Shown here piece by piece: positions 1 to 6,432 of a stretch of DNA of 7,679 nt. This DNA is from Promethearchaeota archaeon. Lineage in GTDB: Archaea; Asgardarchaeota; Lokiarchaeia; Sigynarchaeales; SOKP01. The stretch lies in the NCBI GenBank assembly GCA_030608765.1, contig JAUWDN010000036.1, forward strand, positions 1 through 7,679, read 5' to 3'. The notes under the pieces were generated by a model. The model saw only the letters and a program-made list of their open reading frames with translations, searched no databases and was not told the origin of the DNA. Both the position numbers and the translations under genes were made by a program. Numbering within the stretch: the stretch's first letter is position 1; each line of letters starts with the position of its first letter.

Positions 1-24
1 TTCTTTCTAGTAAGAAACTAAAAA

Positions 25-34
25 CTATAAAAAG
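25..34 (+). promoter_or_regulatory. TATA-like box upstream of the GPH symporter gene
   Basis: The run CTATAAAAAG resembles an archaeal TATA box, with a purine-rich BRE-like stretch just before it (about 12-23). Transcription would start about 25 bases downstream, near 55-60, giving a leader of roughly 35-40 bases before the ATG at 94. AT-rich DNA makes such matches easy to find by chance, so this is tentative. Confidence 0.35.
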
Positions 35-93
35 ATGGTTATCTAATAGTTAAAAATACATAAATAATTTATTAAAAAAAATTGGTTAGTATT

Positions 94-1506
94 ATGGAAA
101 AAGATGAATTAGATATTAAACATAGTAAGTTGGACATGACTTCTTACGGTTTTAACTCCTTTTCTAGAGAGATGCTTAGAATTGCCTTTACAACTTTTGG
201 TTTCTTTTTTTATGAGTCTGAACTAGGATTAGATGTGTGGTTAATATTTTGGGCCTACGTAGTTTTTGCGATTTATAATATGGTTAACGACCCGATCGTA
301 GGATATATAACAAATAGGCCTTTTAAATTCACAAAAAAATGGGGGCGAAGATTTCCATGGATTTTAGTTGGAGGACTACCTTGGGGCTTTACTTATATGC
401 TTATTTTTACGCCACCAACTTATGATGCAGTATCAGGTCAATGGATTTTGTTCGCCTGGCTTATCTTTACTACATGCCTTTTTGACACATTTCATTCAAT
501 TTTATTTGTGAATTTTCAGTCCTTATTCGCTGATAAATATCGATCAGTTCAGGAGCGAAGAACTGCTAGTGGTATCTATATTATGATAGGTGTTGTAGGA
601 GTTGCTATAGGTTCTATTTTACCGCCTTTAATATTTGAATATTCTACAGAAACAACAACAAACTACCCTTCTTTTGCTATTCAAGGTCTTGTAATAGCCA
701 TTATCACATTTGTTGGTTTCATGTTAGCCATTCCAGGCTCACGTGAAGATCAAGTTACAATTGATCTTTATTTGTCTTCTCAGGCAGAAGAACGAGAGCA
801 TACTCCTTTCTTTAAAAGCCTTTGGACAGCATTAAAACAGACGCCATTCATAGTATTCATGATATTCTATATGCTTTATCAGTCTCTAATAGAAACAATC
901 CAGGCTTCCGTCCAATACACAGTAAAATATTCCCTTAAAATGCCACCAACCGCCTCTACTTTTGTATTTGCCGCATTCCTTGTTGGGGTATTAATTTCCA
1001 CCCCCTTATGGACGAGATATTCAAAGAGAGTTAAAAATAATAAAAAAGTTATGTTAATTTCTGCTTTACTTCTGGCAGCTTTTACATTACCTATAACTTT
1101 TTATAGAGATTATTGGTTAATAGTTTTTGAGATGCTTTTATGGGGGATAGCTATGGGAGGTTTTTGGATAATGATTTTCCCAGTATCCGCAGATGTGATC
1201 GATAACGCAATAGTAAAAACCAAAAAACGTGAAGAAGGAATTTATACGGGATTTCAACAATTTTTCGGTCGAATAGGAATTATAATCCAAGCTCTTACAT
1301 TTGCGCTAATTCATGAGCTTACTGGTTTCGATAAAACTTTAGGATTAAACCAACCAGAAAGGGCAATTTGGGGAATACATTTTCATCAAGCACTTATTCC
1401 TACGATATTTATTCTCGTAGGTGCTATTATATTTTGGGCGTGGTACAAGTTAACTCCAGACAAAGTGCGAGCTAATCAGGAAAAGATTAAGGAAATGGGA
1501 TTATAA
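94..1506 (+). CDS. GPH/MelB-type sugar:cation symporter (MFS_2 family)
   Basis: This is a 470-residue polytopic membrane protein of the glycoside-pentoside-hexuronide:cation symporter family, which imports sugars or sugar acids with Na+ or H+. The family signature after helix 2 is clear: N65-D66-P67-I-V-G near residues 65-70, then a basic loop K-K-W-G-R-R at 81-86 leading into F-P-W-I. The matching C-terminal-half signature is A366-D367-V-I-D370, then K-K-R-E-E-G at 377-382, before helix 11. About 12 hydrophobic segments and the length match the family. The ATG at 94 is preferred over the in-frame TTG at 82; neither has a convincing Shine-Dalgarno sequence. The substrate cannot be read from the sequence. 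By eye, an Arg (R393) stands where many members have a Lys in helix 11. The gene is monocistronic, with a TATA-like box upstream and a T10 tract downstream. Confidence 0.9.
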   Translation: MEKDELDIKHSKLDMTSYGFNSFSREMLRIAFTTFGFFFYESELGLDVWLIFWAYVVFAIYNMVNDPIVGYITNRPFKFTKKWGRRFPWILVGGLPWGFTYMLIFTPPTYDAVSGQWILFAWLIFTTCLFDTFHSILFVNFQSLFADKYRSVQERRTASGIYIMIGVVGVAIGSILPPLIFEYSTETTTNYPSFAIQGLVIAIITFVGFMLAIPGSREDQVTIDLYLSSQAEEREHTPFFKSLWTALKQTPFIVFMIFYMLYQSLIETIQASVQYTVKYSLKMPPTASTFVFAAFLVGVLISTPLWTRYSKRVKNNKKVMLISALLLAAFTLPITFYRDYWLIVFEMLLWGIAMGGFWIMIFPVSADVIDNAIVKTKKREEGIYTGFQQFFGRIGIIIQALTFALIHELTGFDKTLGLNQPERAIWGIHFHQALIPTIFILVGAIIFWAWYKLTPDKVRANQEKIKEMGL

Positions 1507-1523
1507 TAACATTCACCCATCTA

Positions 1524-1533
1524 TTTTTTTTTT
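1524..1533 (+). terminator. T10 tract, intrinsic archaeal terminator
   Basis: Ten uninterrupted T residues lie 17 bases after the symporter stop codon, followed by further T-rich sequence to about 1548. Archaeal RNA polymerase terminates at such tracts without needing a hairpin. The tract lies between convergent genes. No equivalent T run serves the opposing peptidase gene on the minus strand. Confidence 0.55.
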
Positions 1534-1574
1534 ATTCTATTAATTTTTAATATTGTAAGTAAATTTTAGTTTAT

Positions 1575-2831
1575 TTAAGCAAGTTTTTTATCGACTAATT
1601 CAACGAATTTAAGTGAAACATCGAGAAAATCGCGCAGGATCTTTTTATTTATGTTTTCGGGAGCATCATTCACAGAATGCCAGTTAACTGCTCTGTTTTT
1701 TTCGTGTTCCATTCCCATCAAAGCTGCTGCTTTAAATCCTTTGTGAATATATCGGCAAGCATCACACGATCCAATTTTAAGACTTCCAGTTCGAATATTT
1801 AATAAGTTAGGATTTTCAATCTTTGCCTCCACATGGGCTTTTAATAGCATGTCATTGATTTCCGTATTGTAGACTGCGCGGTGCATGTCTTTTTCGATTA
1901 AGAACATATCTTCTGCCGCTCCACAACATTCTAACACTACGGTATAAGAATTATCAAGAATTCCCATTATGCTATACTTCTCAACGAAAGCTTTAGCTCC
2001 TTTATCACCTACTTCTTCTGATCCTTGCGAACCCATCCATACTTCAACATTCTTAGGCCTATTTTCGCTTAGGTACTTCCCTATTGCAACAGCAACGGCA
2101 GAGGCAGATAAGTTATCGTTTGCTCCTAAAACGATCTTTTTTCCCAAGAAGCCTTTTAACAATAAGATAAAAAGGGGATAAATTATAACAAGCGGGATAA
2201 AATAAATAAGATCTAAAACCATTATAGAAACTACGCCCCAATTCAATATTACAATAGAGGGTCCGGAAATTAATTGAGCGATAAATTTCCATAGCGAAAA
2301 AATAATTGTGTGAAATAAAAAGTAAAGTCCTACTCTCCCTATTATTTGGCGCGTTCGGAGCTTGTAACTTGCGATATTCATTTCTTTTGCACTGTCGGTG
2401 TGACCTTCAAAAATAACTCGAAATTTAATTTCCTCTGTAGGTTTTATTATCCCAAACACATTAGTAGATTTTTTAGTTTTAAAAAGAAACCCAATCCATT
2501 CTTTCATAAGAAATAGCTCGCTATAGAGCACAGTAATACCGAGGATTACAAGAATTAAAGATATTATCGGAAATGGAAATATTAAAGGCATAAATAATGG
2601 AGAAATGCCTCCCAAGATTCCCGCTACCTTAATAAATCCTTGTGGATACAGCGCAGGTCGAGTTTCAAACTCGTCGATGAAGGTTTCGTCGCAAAATTTA
2701 TCAAGTTCTTCCTTGATCCAAATATTTGCGTTCTTTTCAGCTTCGCTACAAGAATACCTTGGTCCAAACTTTTTACAAATTGTGTCTATAAAATTATACA
2801 TATAATCAGAATAAGTCTTATCTGTTTTCAT
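1575..2831 (-). CDS. M28-family zinc metallopeptidase with membrane helices inside the catalytic domain
   Basis: This 418-residue protein is probably a membrane-bound aminopeptidase-like enzyme. All expected M28 elements are visible: G143-H144-T-D146 (first zinc ligand and supporting Asp), G236-A-N-D239-N (bridging Asp), S271-E272-E273 (catalytic Glu and ligand Glu), E301 in the VLECCG strand (fourth ligand, usually Asp), S355-C-D357 before a Gly-rich turn, and H385 in NWHSVND (last ligand). Hydrophobic segments at about 68-107 (likely two helices) precede the catalytic domain. Further segments at about 167-187 and 192-228 fall between H144 and D239, where soluble relatives have only a short linker. 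The N-terminal 60 residues are charged and soluble. The start is the ATG at 2831; no good Shine-Dalgarno sequence precedes it. The gene stands alone, convergent with the symporter and divergent from the membrane-protein pair. The family call is firm; the substrate and the side of the membrane are unknown. Confidence 0.87.
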   Translation of the reverse strand: MKTDKTYSDYMYNFIDTICKKFGPRYSCSEAEKNANIWIKEELDKFCDETFIDEFETRPALYPQGFIKVAGILGGISPLFMPLIFPFPIISLILVILGITVLYSELFLMKEWIGFLFKTKKSTNVFGIIKPTEEIKFRVIFEGHTDSAKEMNIASYKLRTRQIIGRVGLYFLFHTIIFSLWKFIAQLISGPSIVILNWGVVSIMVLDLIYFIPLVIIYPLFILLLKGFLGKKIVLGANDNLSASAVAVAIGKYLSENRPKNVEVWMGSQGSEEVGDKGAKAFVEKYSIMGILDNSYTVVLECCGAAEDMFLIEKDMHRAVYNTEINDMLLKAHVEAKIENPNLLNIRTGSLKIGSCDACRYIHKGFKAAALMGMEHEKNRAVNWHSVNDAPENINKKILRDFLDVSLKFVELVDKKLA

Positions 2832-2974
2832 AACCGATTATCAACAAAGAATTAGTAAAATTAGTTAAGAATAAAAATTAAACATAGATTTTATTTACAT
2901 CACATTTTTTTGAGTATTTTCTCGTTAGAACTTTAATTCATCCGTTAATAAAAACCAAACTCAGTTTTTTATTT

Positions 2975-2993
2975 CGAAAAGTGCTAAATATAT
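2975..2993 (+). promoter_or_regulatory. BRE/TATA-like promoter for the two-gene membrane module
   Basis: A CGAAAAG purine stretch is followed by the TATA-like CTAAATATATG (to 2993). Initiation about 25 bases downstream would fall near 3010-3018, leaving a short leader that contains the AGGTG ribosome binding site at 3031-3035. A promoter here argues against translation from the upstream in-frame GTG at 2981. This is a pattern match only. Confidence 0.35.
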
Positions 2994-3030
2994 GTGACCA
3001 GAATCTAATAAAAAAAAAAGAAGTCTTTAA

Positions 3031-3035
3031 AGGTG
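3031..3035 (+). promoter_or_regulatory. Ribosome binding site that fixes the start at 3041
   Basis: AGGTG lies five bases before the ATG at 3041 and matches the archaeal anti-Shine-Dalgarno sequence. It supports 3041 over the in-frame GTG at 2981, which would add 20 polar residues ahead of the membrane anchor. Confidence 0.6.
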
Positions 3036-3040
3036 TCTAC

Positions 3041-3715
3041 ATGTTTAAAATAAGTCGACTTTTAAAAAAGAAAACCGCTTACTTTATCATTGGAATAGGT
3101 ATAGCATGTCTAGTACTAGGTCCTTTATTTGGGATGTTACTTGATAAAATGACTCTTTACGATGGAAAACCTGAAGTTATACAAGAAGATAGTAGCACAG
3201 GTTTGACTAACGCGTTCGGTTACCAAGTAACACTAAGTAAAGATCAAAAACTAATAGTAGAGATTTCTGAATTTTATCCAAATTCATCGATCACAATTAA
3301 AATCATAGCTAAAAGTGTATACAACCGAGAGTTTAGTTTGGATAGCAATCCAGGGGGAATTTCAGGCTTGCAGTTTGTATACTCTGAGTTTGGTTGGGGT
3401 TCTTCACCAGCGGGAAGTACAGTAGGGGCTAGTTCATTAACTTTACCTAGCAATGGAATCTATTTCTATATAGAATTTATGGGAGATAGAGTAGGTGATT
3501 CATTGATATCTTGGCCAGGTGATTATTACGTAATCGTTTATGGTACTAATACCGGTCCTGTTTCCGATACAAATGTTACTTTCGATATCACTATAAAAGT
3601 AGATGGTCCAGGAGAAGCTTTAAATAATCTTCTCATATTAGTAGGAGCGCTCATTATCGTAGCTTACGTAATGGCAGCATTAGTATCAGTTTTAAAAGCA
3701 AATTATTTAAGGTGA
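3041..3715 (+). CDS. Unrecognised membrane protein with beta-rich ectodomain between two membrane helices
   Basis: I do not recognise this 224-residue protein as a named family. A short basic N-terminus (K-I-S-R-L-L-K-K-K) is followed by a membrane helix at about 13-35. A 155-residue domain of alternating hydrophobic and polar residues follows, typical of beta strands, and then a second membrane helix at about 194-216 and a short tail ending in K-A-N-Y-L-R. By the positive-inside rule both ends are cytoplasmic and the domain is outside. The last strands, with a P159-G-D-Y-Y turn and then N178-V-T-F-D-I-T-I, resemble the closing strands of GOLD- or PPC-like beta sandwiches; this is a weak inference. 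Two N-glycosylation sequons (N81-S-S, N178-V-T) lie in the ectodomain. There are only two cysteine-like positions to consider: C23 lies in the first helix and none lies in the ectodomain, so no disulfides are expected. The start follows a good ribosome binding site. It is transcribed with the next gene. Confidence 0.75.
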   Translation: MFKISRLLKKKTAYFIIGIGIACLVLGPLFGMLLDKMTLYDGKPEVIQEDSSTGLTNAFGYQVTLSKDQKLIVEISEFYPNSSITIKIIAKSVYNREFSLDSNPGGISGLQFVYSEFGWGSSPAGSTVGASSLTLPSNGIYFYIEFMGDRVGDSLISWPGDYYVIVYGTNTGPVSDTNVTFDITIKVDGPGEALNNLLILVGALIIVAYVMAALVSVLKANYLR

Positions 3716-3716
3716 T
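3710..3716 (+). promoter_or_regulatory. Shine-Dalgarno AGGTGAT overlapping the upstream stop codon
   Basis: Seven bases match the archaeal 16S tail, placed five bases before the ATG at 3722. The TGA stop of the upstream gene (3713-3715) lies inside this site, which suggests translational coupling of the two membrane proteins. Confidence 0.75.
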
Positions 3717-3721
3717 AAAAA

Positions 3722-4201
3722 ATGGGGACGGAAGAGAAAGAGAGAAAAATAAGTTTGTATGAAATGTTGCCAATGATGGATAAACAAAGAGCTACTAAAT
3801 TCTTAATTTATGGCCTATTAATTGCGATAATTTTTGGCACATTACTCATGATCAGTAAATCAATCGCAGATAACGCTTATACATGGTTTCTTCTAGAAAA
3901 CCAGCAAAACGAGATGAATTATATGCAAGGCTTGTACGGGTATAACGATTACATTGTAAAGCTTGAAAGAGCTACTCTTATATATTATTGGATGGAATAC
4001 CAAGTAGTCATAGTAGGAAATGTTGCTCGGATTGGAGTCAATATAGGTATGTTCTTTATCGCTATAGCGTTTTTGAGTTTTGCTTTAAACGATAAATTTG
4101 ACGAAAAATCTAGGCGTATCTACCTTATACTCGCGGGGCTTATCTTGTTTGTTATAATCGTTACAACATTCTTCTCGCAGATATCGGTTCAAGTATCATA
4201 A
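3722..4201 (+). CDS. Unrecognised three-helix membrane protein, partner of the upstream ectodomain protein
   Basis: This 159-residue protein belongs to no family I can name. A charged cytoplasmic N-terminus of about 25 residues precedes a membrane helix at 27-46. An extracytoplasmic loop at about 47-93 is rich in Tyr, Asn, Gln and Trp. Helix 2 spans about 96-121, a charged cytoplasmic turn (N-D-K-F-D-E-K-S-R-R, 123-132) follows, and helix 3 spans 133-152 with a short external tail. There are no cysteines or obvious catalytic motifs. It begins six bases after the upstream stop codon with a strong overlapping ribosome binding site, so the two proteins are very likely made together and may form a complex. 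A T13 tract follows, ending the unit. It could be a membrane assembly or scaffold subunit, but no function can be assigned. Confidence 0.75.
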   Translation: MGTEEKERKISLYEMLPMMDKQRATKFLIYGLLIAIIFGTLLMISKSIADNAYTWFLLENQQNEMNYMQGLYGYNDYIVKLERATLIYYWMEYQVVIVGNVARIGVNIGMFFIAIAFLSFALNDKFDEKSRRIYLILAGLILFVIIVTTFFSQISVQVS

Positions 4202-4212
4202 ATCTAATTATC

Positions 4213-4233
4213 TTTTTTTTTTTTTAATTTTTT
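4213..4233 (+). terminator. T13/T6 tract, intrinsic archaeal terminator
   Basis: Thirteen consecutive T residues (4213-4225), then AA and six more T residues (4228-4233), begin 12 bases after the stop codon of the three-helix protein. There is no hairpin upstream. This is the clearest terminator in the window and separates the two-gene module from the MFS gene. Confidence 0.65.
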
Positions 4234-4288
4234 AACAGCAGAGAGTTTAATATTAGACACATATTTTTTATTGTATACTTGTTAAAAA

Positions 4289-5503
4289 ATGAATAGATTA
4301 CTCGTCGTGAATATGAAATCGAAAAAAACTTCAAAGCTAATTGAAGTAATGATCTTTATACTTTTTGCGCTAGGACCCCTTACAGGAAACGTTATTTTAG
4401 TTTTATTTCGTGTTCTTGCATTAGAATTTTCAGTAAGTCAAAACGCGCTTTTAATTGTTATTCCATCTTTTATGTTCCCATTTGCCTTAGTTCAACTATT
4501 CTCAGGAGCATTATCAGATATTATAGGTCGTTTTCTGGTGATTCTTTTAGGTTTATCTATTTTTGGAATAGGAATGATCGTAGCATCGTTATCCTTCGCG
4601 TTGAGGGGTTTTGTTATTGCAAATGTCATAGCAGGAGTTGGTTTTGGTTTTGTTAATCCTGTTTTAATAGCTTTACTAACAGATATCACCCCTGGACCTA
4701 AAATTTCCAAAAAAATAGGCTTGTTAGGTGCTGTTGCTAATCTAGGCGTTGGTTTTGGACCATTACTTGCGGGTCAAATAATTATTATAGGGTGGAGATA
4801 TTTGTACTTGATATTTTTGAGTATTACTGTATTAGGGATAATAATAATTTTCATGTTAAGAAAAATTGAATCGATAACTAAAATTAATGTGGGTATCCGA
4901 ACATATTTATCCCATATAGCTCAAGAAATTCGTCGTGTACCAGTTATCTTATTGGTTATATCAGCTTTTTTACTTTCACATACATCTATTGCAGCTATAA
5001 TTTGGACTTCGCGATCCCTTGCAGCAGTAGAAGAAATCCCCGAAGCGATTTCAGGAATAATTGTTGCTTTATTTGGATTAATGGGCTTTATTGCGGGCAT
5101 TCTAACGGGGCTCACTGTAAAGAAAAAAGGCGTAAAACTTGCGTTAACAATCGGAATGCTTTCATTATTTATCGCTAATACTATTTTAGTATTGTTTGGT
5201 AATAACAGTCTTGAAGCGCTACTGTTCACATCCATAGGACTTCTCTTTATGGGTTTCGCCGGGGGGATATTAACAACATTAGTCATGTTTTATAGCCAGA
5301 CTTTATCAAAAGAAAGACGTGGTGCTCTCGCGGGTTTAACTACGGCGTGTCAATTTATCGGAATTGCTTTCGTTCCAATGACTTTTGAACCTTTTTTTAA
5401 TTCTGGAGGAATTTCCTTAGTATATATGATAATTCTTATGGTTTCTGCGGCTCTTCTTGTCGTTTTGATATTGTTACAAAAATTTGCCAAGAAGGTATCC
5501 TAA
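4289..5503 (+). CDS. MFS transporter, DHA1-like (drug or metabolite:H+ antiporter type)
   Basis: This is a 404-residue major facilitator protein with about 12 membrane helices. Motif A lies in the loop after helix 2 (G73-A-L-S-D77-I-I-G80-R81). Motif C, typical of antiporters, lies in helix 5 (G147-A-V-A-N-L-G-V-G-F-G157-P158-L-L-A-G162). A W169-R170 follows at the usual place in helix 6. A long charged cytoplasmic loop (about 190-216) separates the two six-helix halves. The motif C pattern favours export, but the substrate is not readable. The ATG at 4289 was chosen; an in-frame ATG at 4313 would remove eight residues and is possible, since neither start has a strong ribosome binding site. 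The AT-rich stretch at about 4260-4270 could be a TATA box giving a very short or no leader. No T tract follows the gene. It is a different MFS branch from the symporter at the left of the window. Confidence 0.9.
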   Translation: MNRLLVVNMKSKKTSKLIEVMIFILFALGPLTGNVILVLFRVLALEFSVSQNALLIVIPSFMFPFALVQLFSGALSDIIGRFLVILLGLSIFGIGMIVASLSFALRGFVIANVIAGVGFGFVNPVLIALLTDITPGPKISKKIGLLGAVANLGVGFGPLLAGQIIIIGWRYLYLIFLSITVLGIIIIFMLRKIESITKINVGIRTYLSHIAQEIRRVPVILLVISAFLLSHTSIAAIIWTSRSLAAVEEIPEAISGIIVALFGLMGFIAGILTGLTVKKKGVKLALTIGMLSLFIANTILVLFGNNSLEALLFTSIGLLFMGFAGGILTTLVMFYSQTLSKERRGALAGLTTACQFIGIAFVPMTFEPFFNSGGISLVYMIILMVSAALLVVLILLQKFAKKVS

Positions 5504-5627
5504 TAGAAATTTAGAATTATTTGTTCAACTCTTAAATGACTTCTATTCTTACTCACAGCAATTTGAATTAAATGTCAAAAAGATTATAACTGTAAGAATG
5601 ATCTAATAAGATAGAATTGATTCATAT

Positions 5628-5633
5628 AAGGAG
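5628..5633 (+). promoter_or_regulatory. Ribosome binding site AAGGAG with two competing ATG codons
   Basis: AAGGAG sits six bases before an ATG at 5640 that opens a 14-codon frame ending at 5684. It sits 13 bases before the ATG at 5647 that opens the 91-residue frame. Ideal spacing therefore favours the short, out-of-frame start. This may reflect loose spacing, a translated leader, or a one-base error in the A run that follows. Confidence 0.5.
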
Positions 5634-5646
5634 AAAGATATGAAAT

Positions 5647-5922
5647 ATGGAAAAGAAAAAAATTGTTATCCTTATTGTCGTTAGCACTGTTGGAATAATT
5701 GCCGTTGGTATTATTGGATGGGCTCCTTGGATTACGGAGGAACAAGCATATAATCTTGTAATGGAAAAATTAGGAGGACCGGATGAATTATATTACTACT
5801 TAGGAGAAATGATACCACTTAAGGACGTACCAAAGACTTTTGTAAAGCTTCCGTTCATTTCATTAGTTTATTTTCCAGGCGAAGCTGTATATATCGTAAC
5901 ATTCATTAATTTAGTAATTTAA
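5647..5922 (+). CDS. Small membrane-anchored protein, possibly PepSY-like
   Basis: This predicted protein has 91 residues. A lysine-rich start (M-E-K-K-K) precedes a membrane helix at about 6-24. A small extracytoplasmic domain of about 65 residues then begins with W-I-T-E-E-Q-A-Y and closes with G-E-A-V-Y-I-V-T-F. The 'T-E-E-Q-A' helix opening and the final 'Y-I-V-T-F' strand recall PepSY domains, small folds found in protease-inhibitor and redox contexts, but the match is faint and the middle is not diagnostic. It could also be a remnant of a longer protein: it stops soon after the last strand, and the other frames downstream are closed within a few codons. The start is uncertain because the ribosome binding site is better spaced for another ATG. 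It lies 143 bases after the MFS gene and converges on mvhD. A TATA-like ATTATAAC at about 5583-5590 could serve it. Confidence 0.55.
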   Translation: MEKKKIVILIVVSTVGIIAVGIIGWAPWITEEQAYNLVMEKLGGPDELYYYLGEMIPLKDVPKTFVKLPFISLVYFPGEAVYIVTFINLVI

Positions 5923-5989
5923 ATATAACCATTTAAAGCCTTATTTAAAAATTAAATTATCTATAGGTATATAGATATTAAAAACAGAT

Positions 5990-6430
5990 TTAGAGATTTT
6001 TTAGCGGACCTAATTCTTTTATATCATTCGTAAATTCTGTTATTAATTCAGCGAAACGCTTACCTTCAGAGGCTGAAACCCACTCTAATCTAACTCGTTT
6101 CTCGTTTATGCCTAATTGTTTAATGATTATTTTATGCATTCTTTCAAATCTATCTTTCGCGTATTCATTGCCAGAAATATAGTGACAGTCACCGATGTGA
6201 CATCCGCTAATTAACACTCCATCTGCTCCATCTTTAAGAGCTTTTAGAACAAAGGAAGGATCAACTCTCCCCGAACACATCACGCGAATAACTCGAATGT
6301 TTGGAGGGTATTGAAATCTCGATACTCCTGCTAAGTCTGCGCCCGCATAGCTACACCAGTTACAACAGAAGACTAGTAGCTCTGGTTCAAAATCTTTGGT
6401 CTTCTTAACTTTTTTTTTAGATTTACTCAT
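5990..6430 (-). CDS. mvhD: MvhD: F420-non-reducing hydrogenase iron-sulfur subunit (delta)
   Basis: This 146-residue protein carries the MvhD signature that binds a [2Fe-2S] cluster. C22-C23-N-W-C26 is followed by S-Y-A-G-A-D, then M51-C52-S-G-R-V-D-P, then G76-C77-H-I-G-D-C82-H-Y. In the family, MvhD carries electrons from a NiFe hydrogenase (MvhAG), or from formate dehydrogenase in some archaea, to the flavin of HdrA. The length is normal, apart from a lysine-rich N-terminal tail (residues 2-12) before the fold. The ATG at 6430 comes two bases after the hdrA stop codon, and a GGAGG (plus-strand 6443-6447) inside the end of hdrA serves as ribosome binding site. It is the last gene of its operon: the next gene is convergent, and no mvhG or mvhA follows. 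A weak T5 run lies just past the stop (5980-5984, minus strand). Confidence 0.95.
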   Translation of the reverse strand: MSKSKKKVKKTKDFEPELLVFCCNWCSYAGADLAGVSRFQYPPNIRVIRVMCSGRVDPSFVLKALKDGADGVLISGCHIGDCHYISGNEYAKDRFERMHKIIIKQLGINEKRVRLEWVSASEGKRFAELITEFTNDIKELGPLKNL

Positions 6431-6432
6431 AA

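Noticed and set aside
1969..2855. Three plus-strand open frames of 66-71 codons opposite the M28 peptidase gene
   Set aside because: They lie wholly or almost wholly inside a gene with full catalytic motifs on the other strand, show no domain-like pattern, and have no ribosome binding site.
2981..2983. GTG as the start of the ectodomain membrane protein
   Set aside because: It lies within the candidate promoter and has no ribosome binding site, whereas the ATG at 3041 has AGGTG at five bases and places the basic residues directly before the first membrane helix.
4492..5286. Two minus-strand open frames (72 and 121 codons) inside the MFS gene
   Set aside because: Their Pro/Ile/Asn/Lys-rich translations are typical of the reverse reading of hydrophobic helices; the plus-strand MFS motifs are unambiguous.
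5545..5599. Inverted repeat ATTCTTAC / GTAAGAAT upstream of the small membrane protein
   Set aside because: The arms are only eight AT-rich bases, separated by 39 bases, and do not extend; this is expected by chance and no regulator gene is nearby.
5961..5974. Short palindrome CTATA-GGTA-TATAG between convergent genes
   Set aside because: Five-base AT-only stems are too weak to call a hairpin terminator or operator in DNA of this composition.
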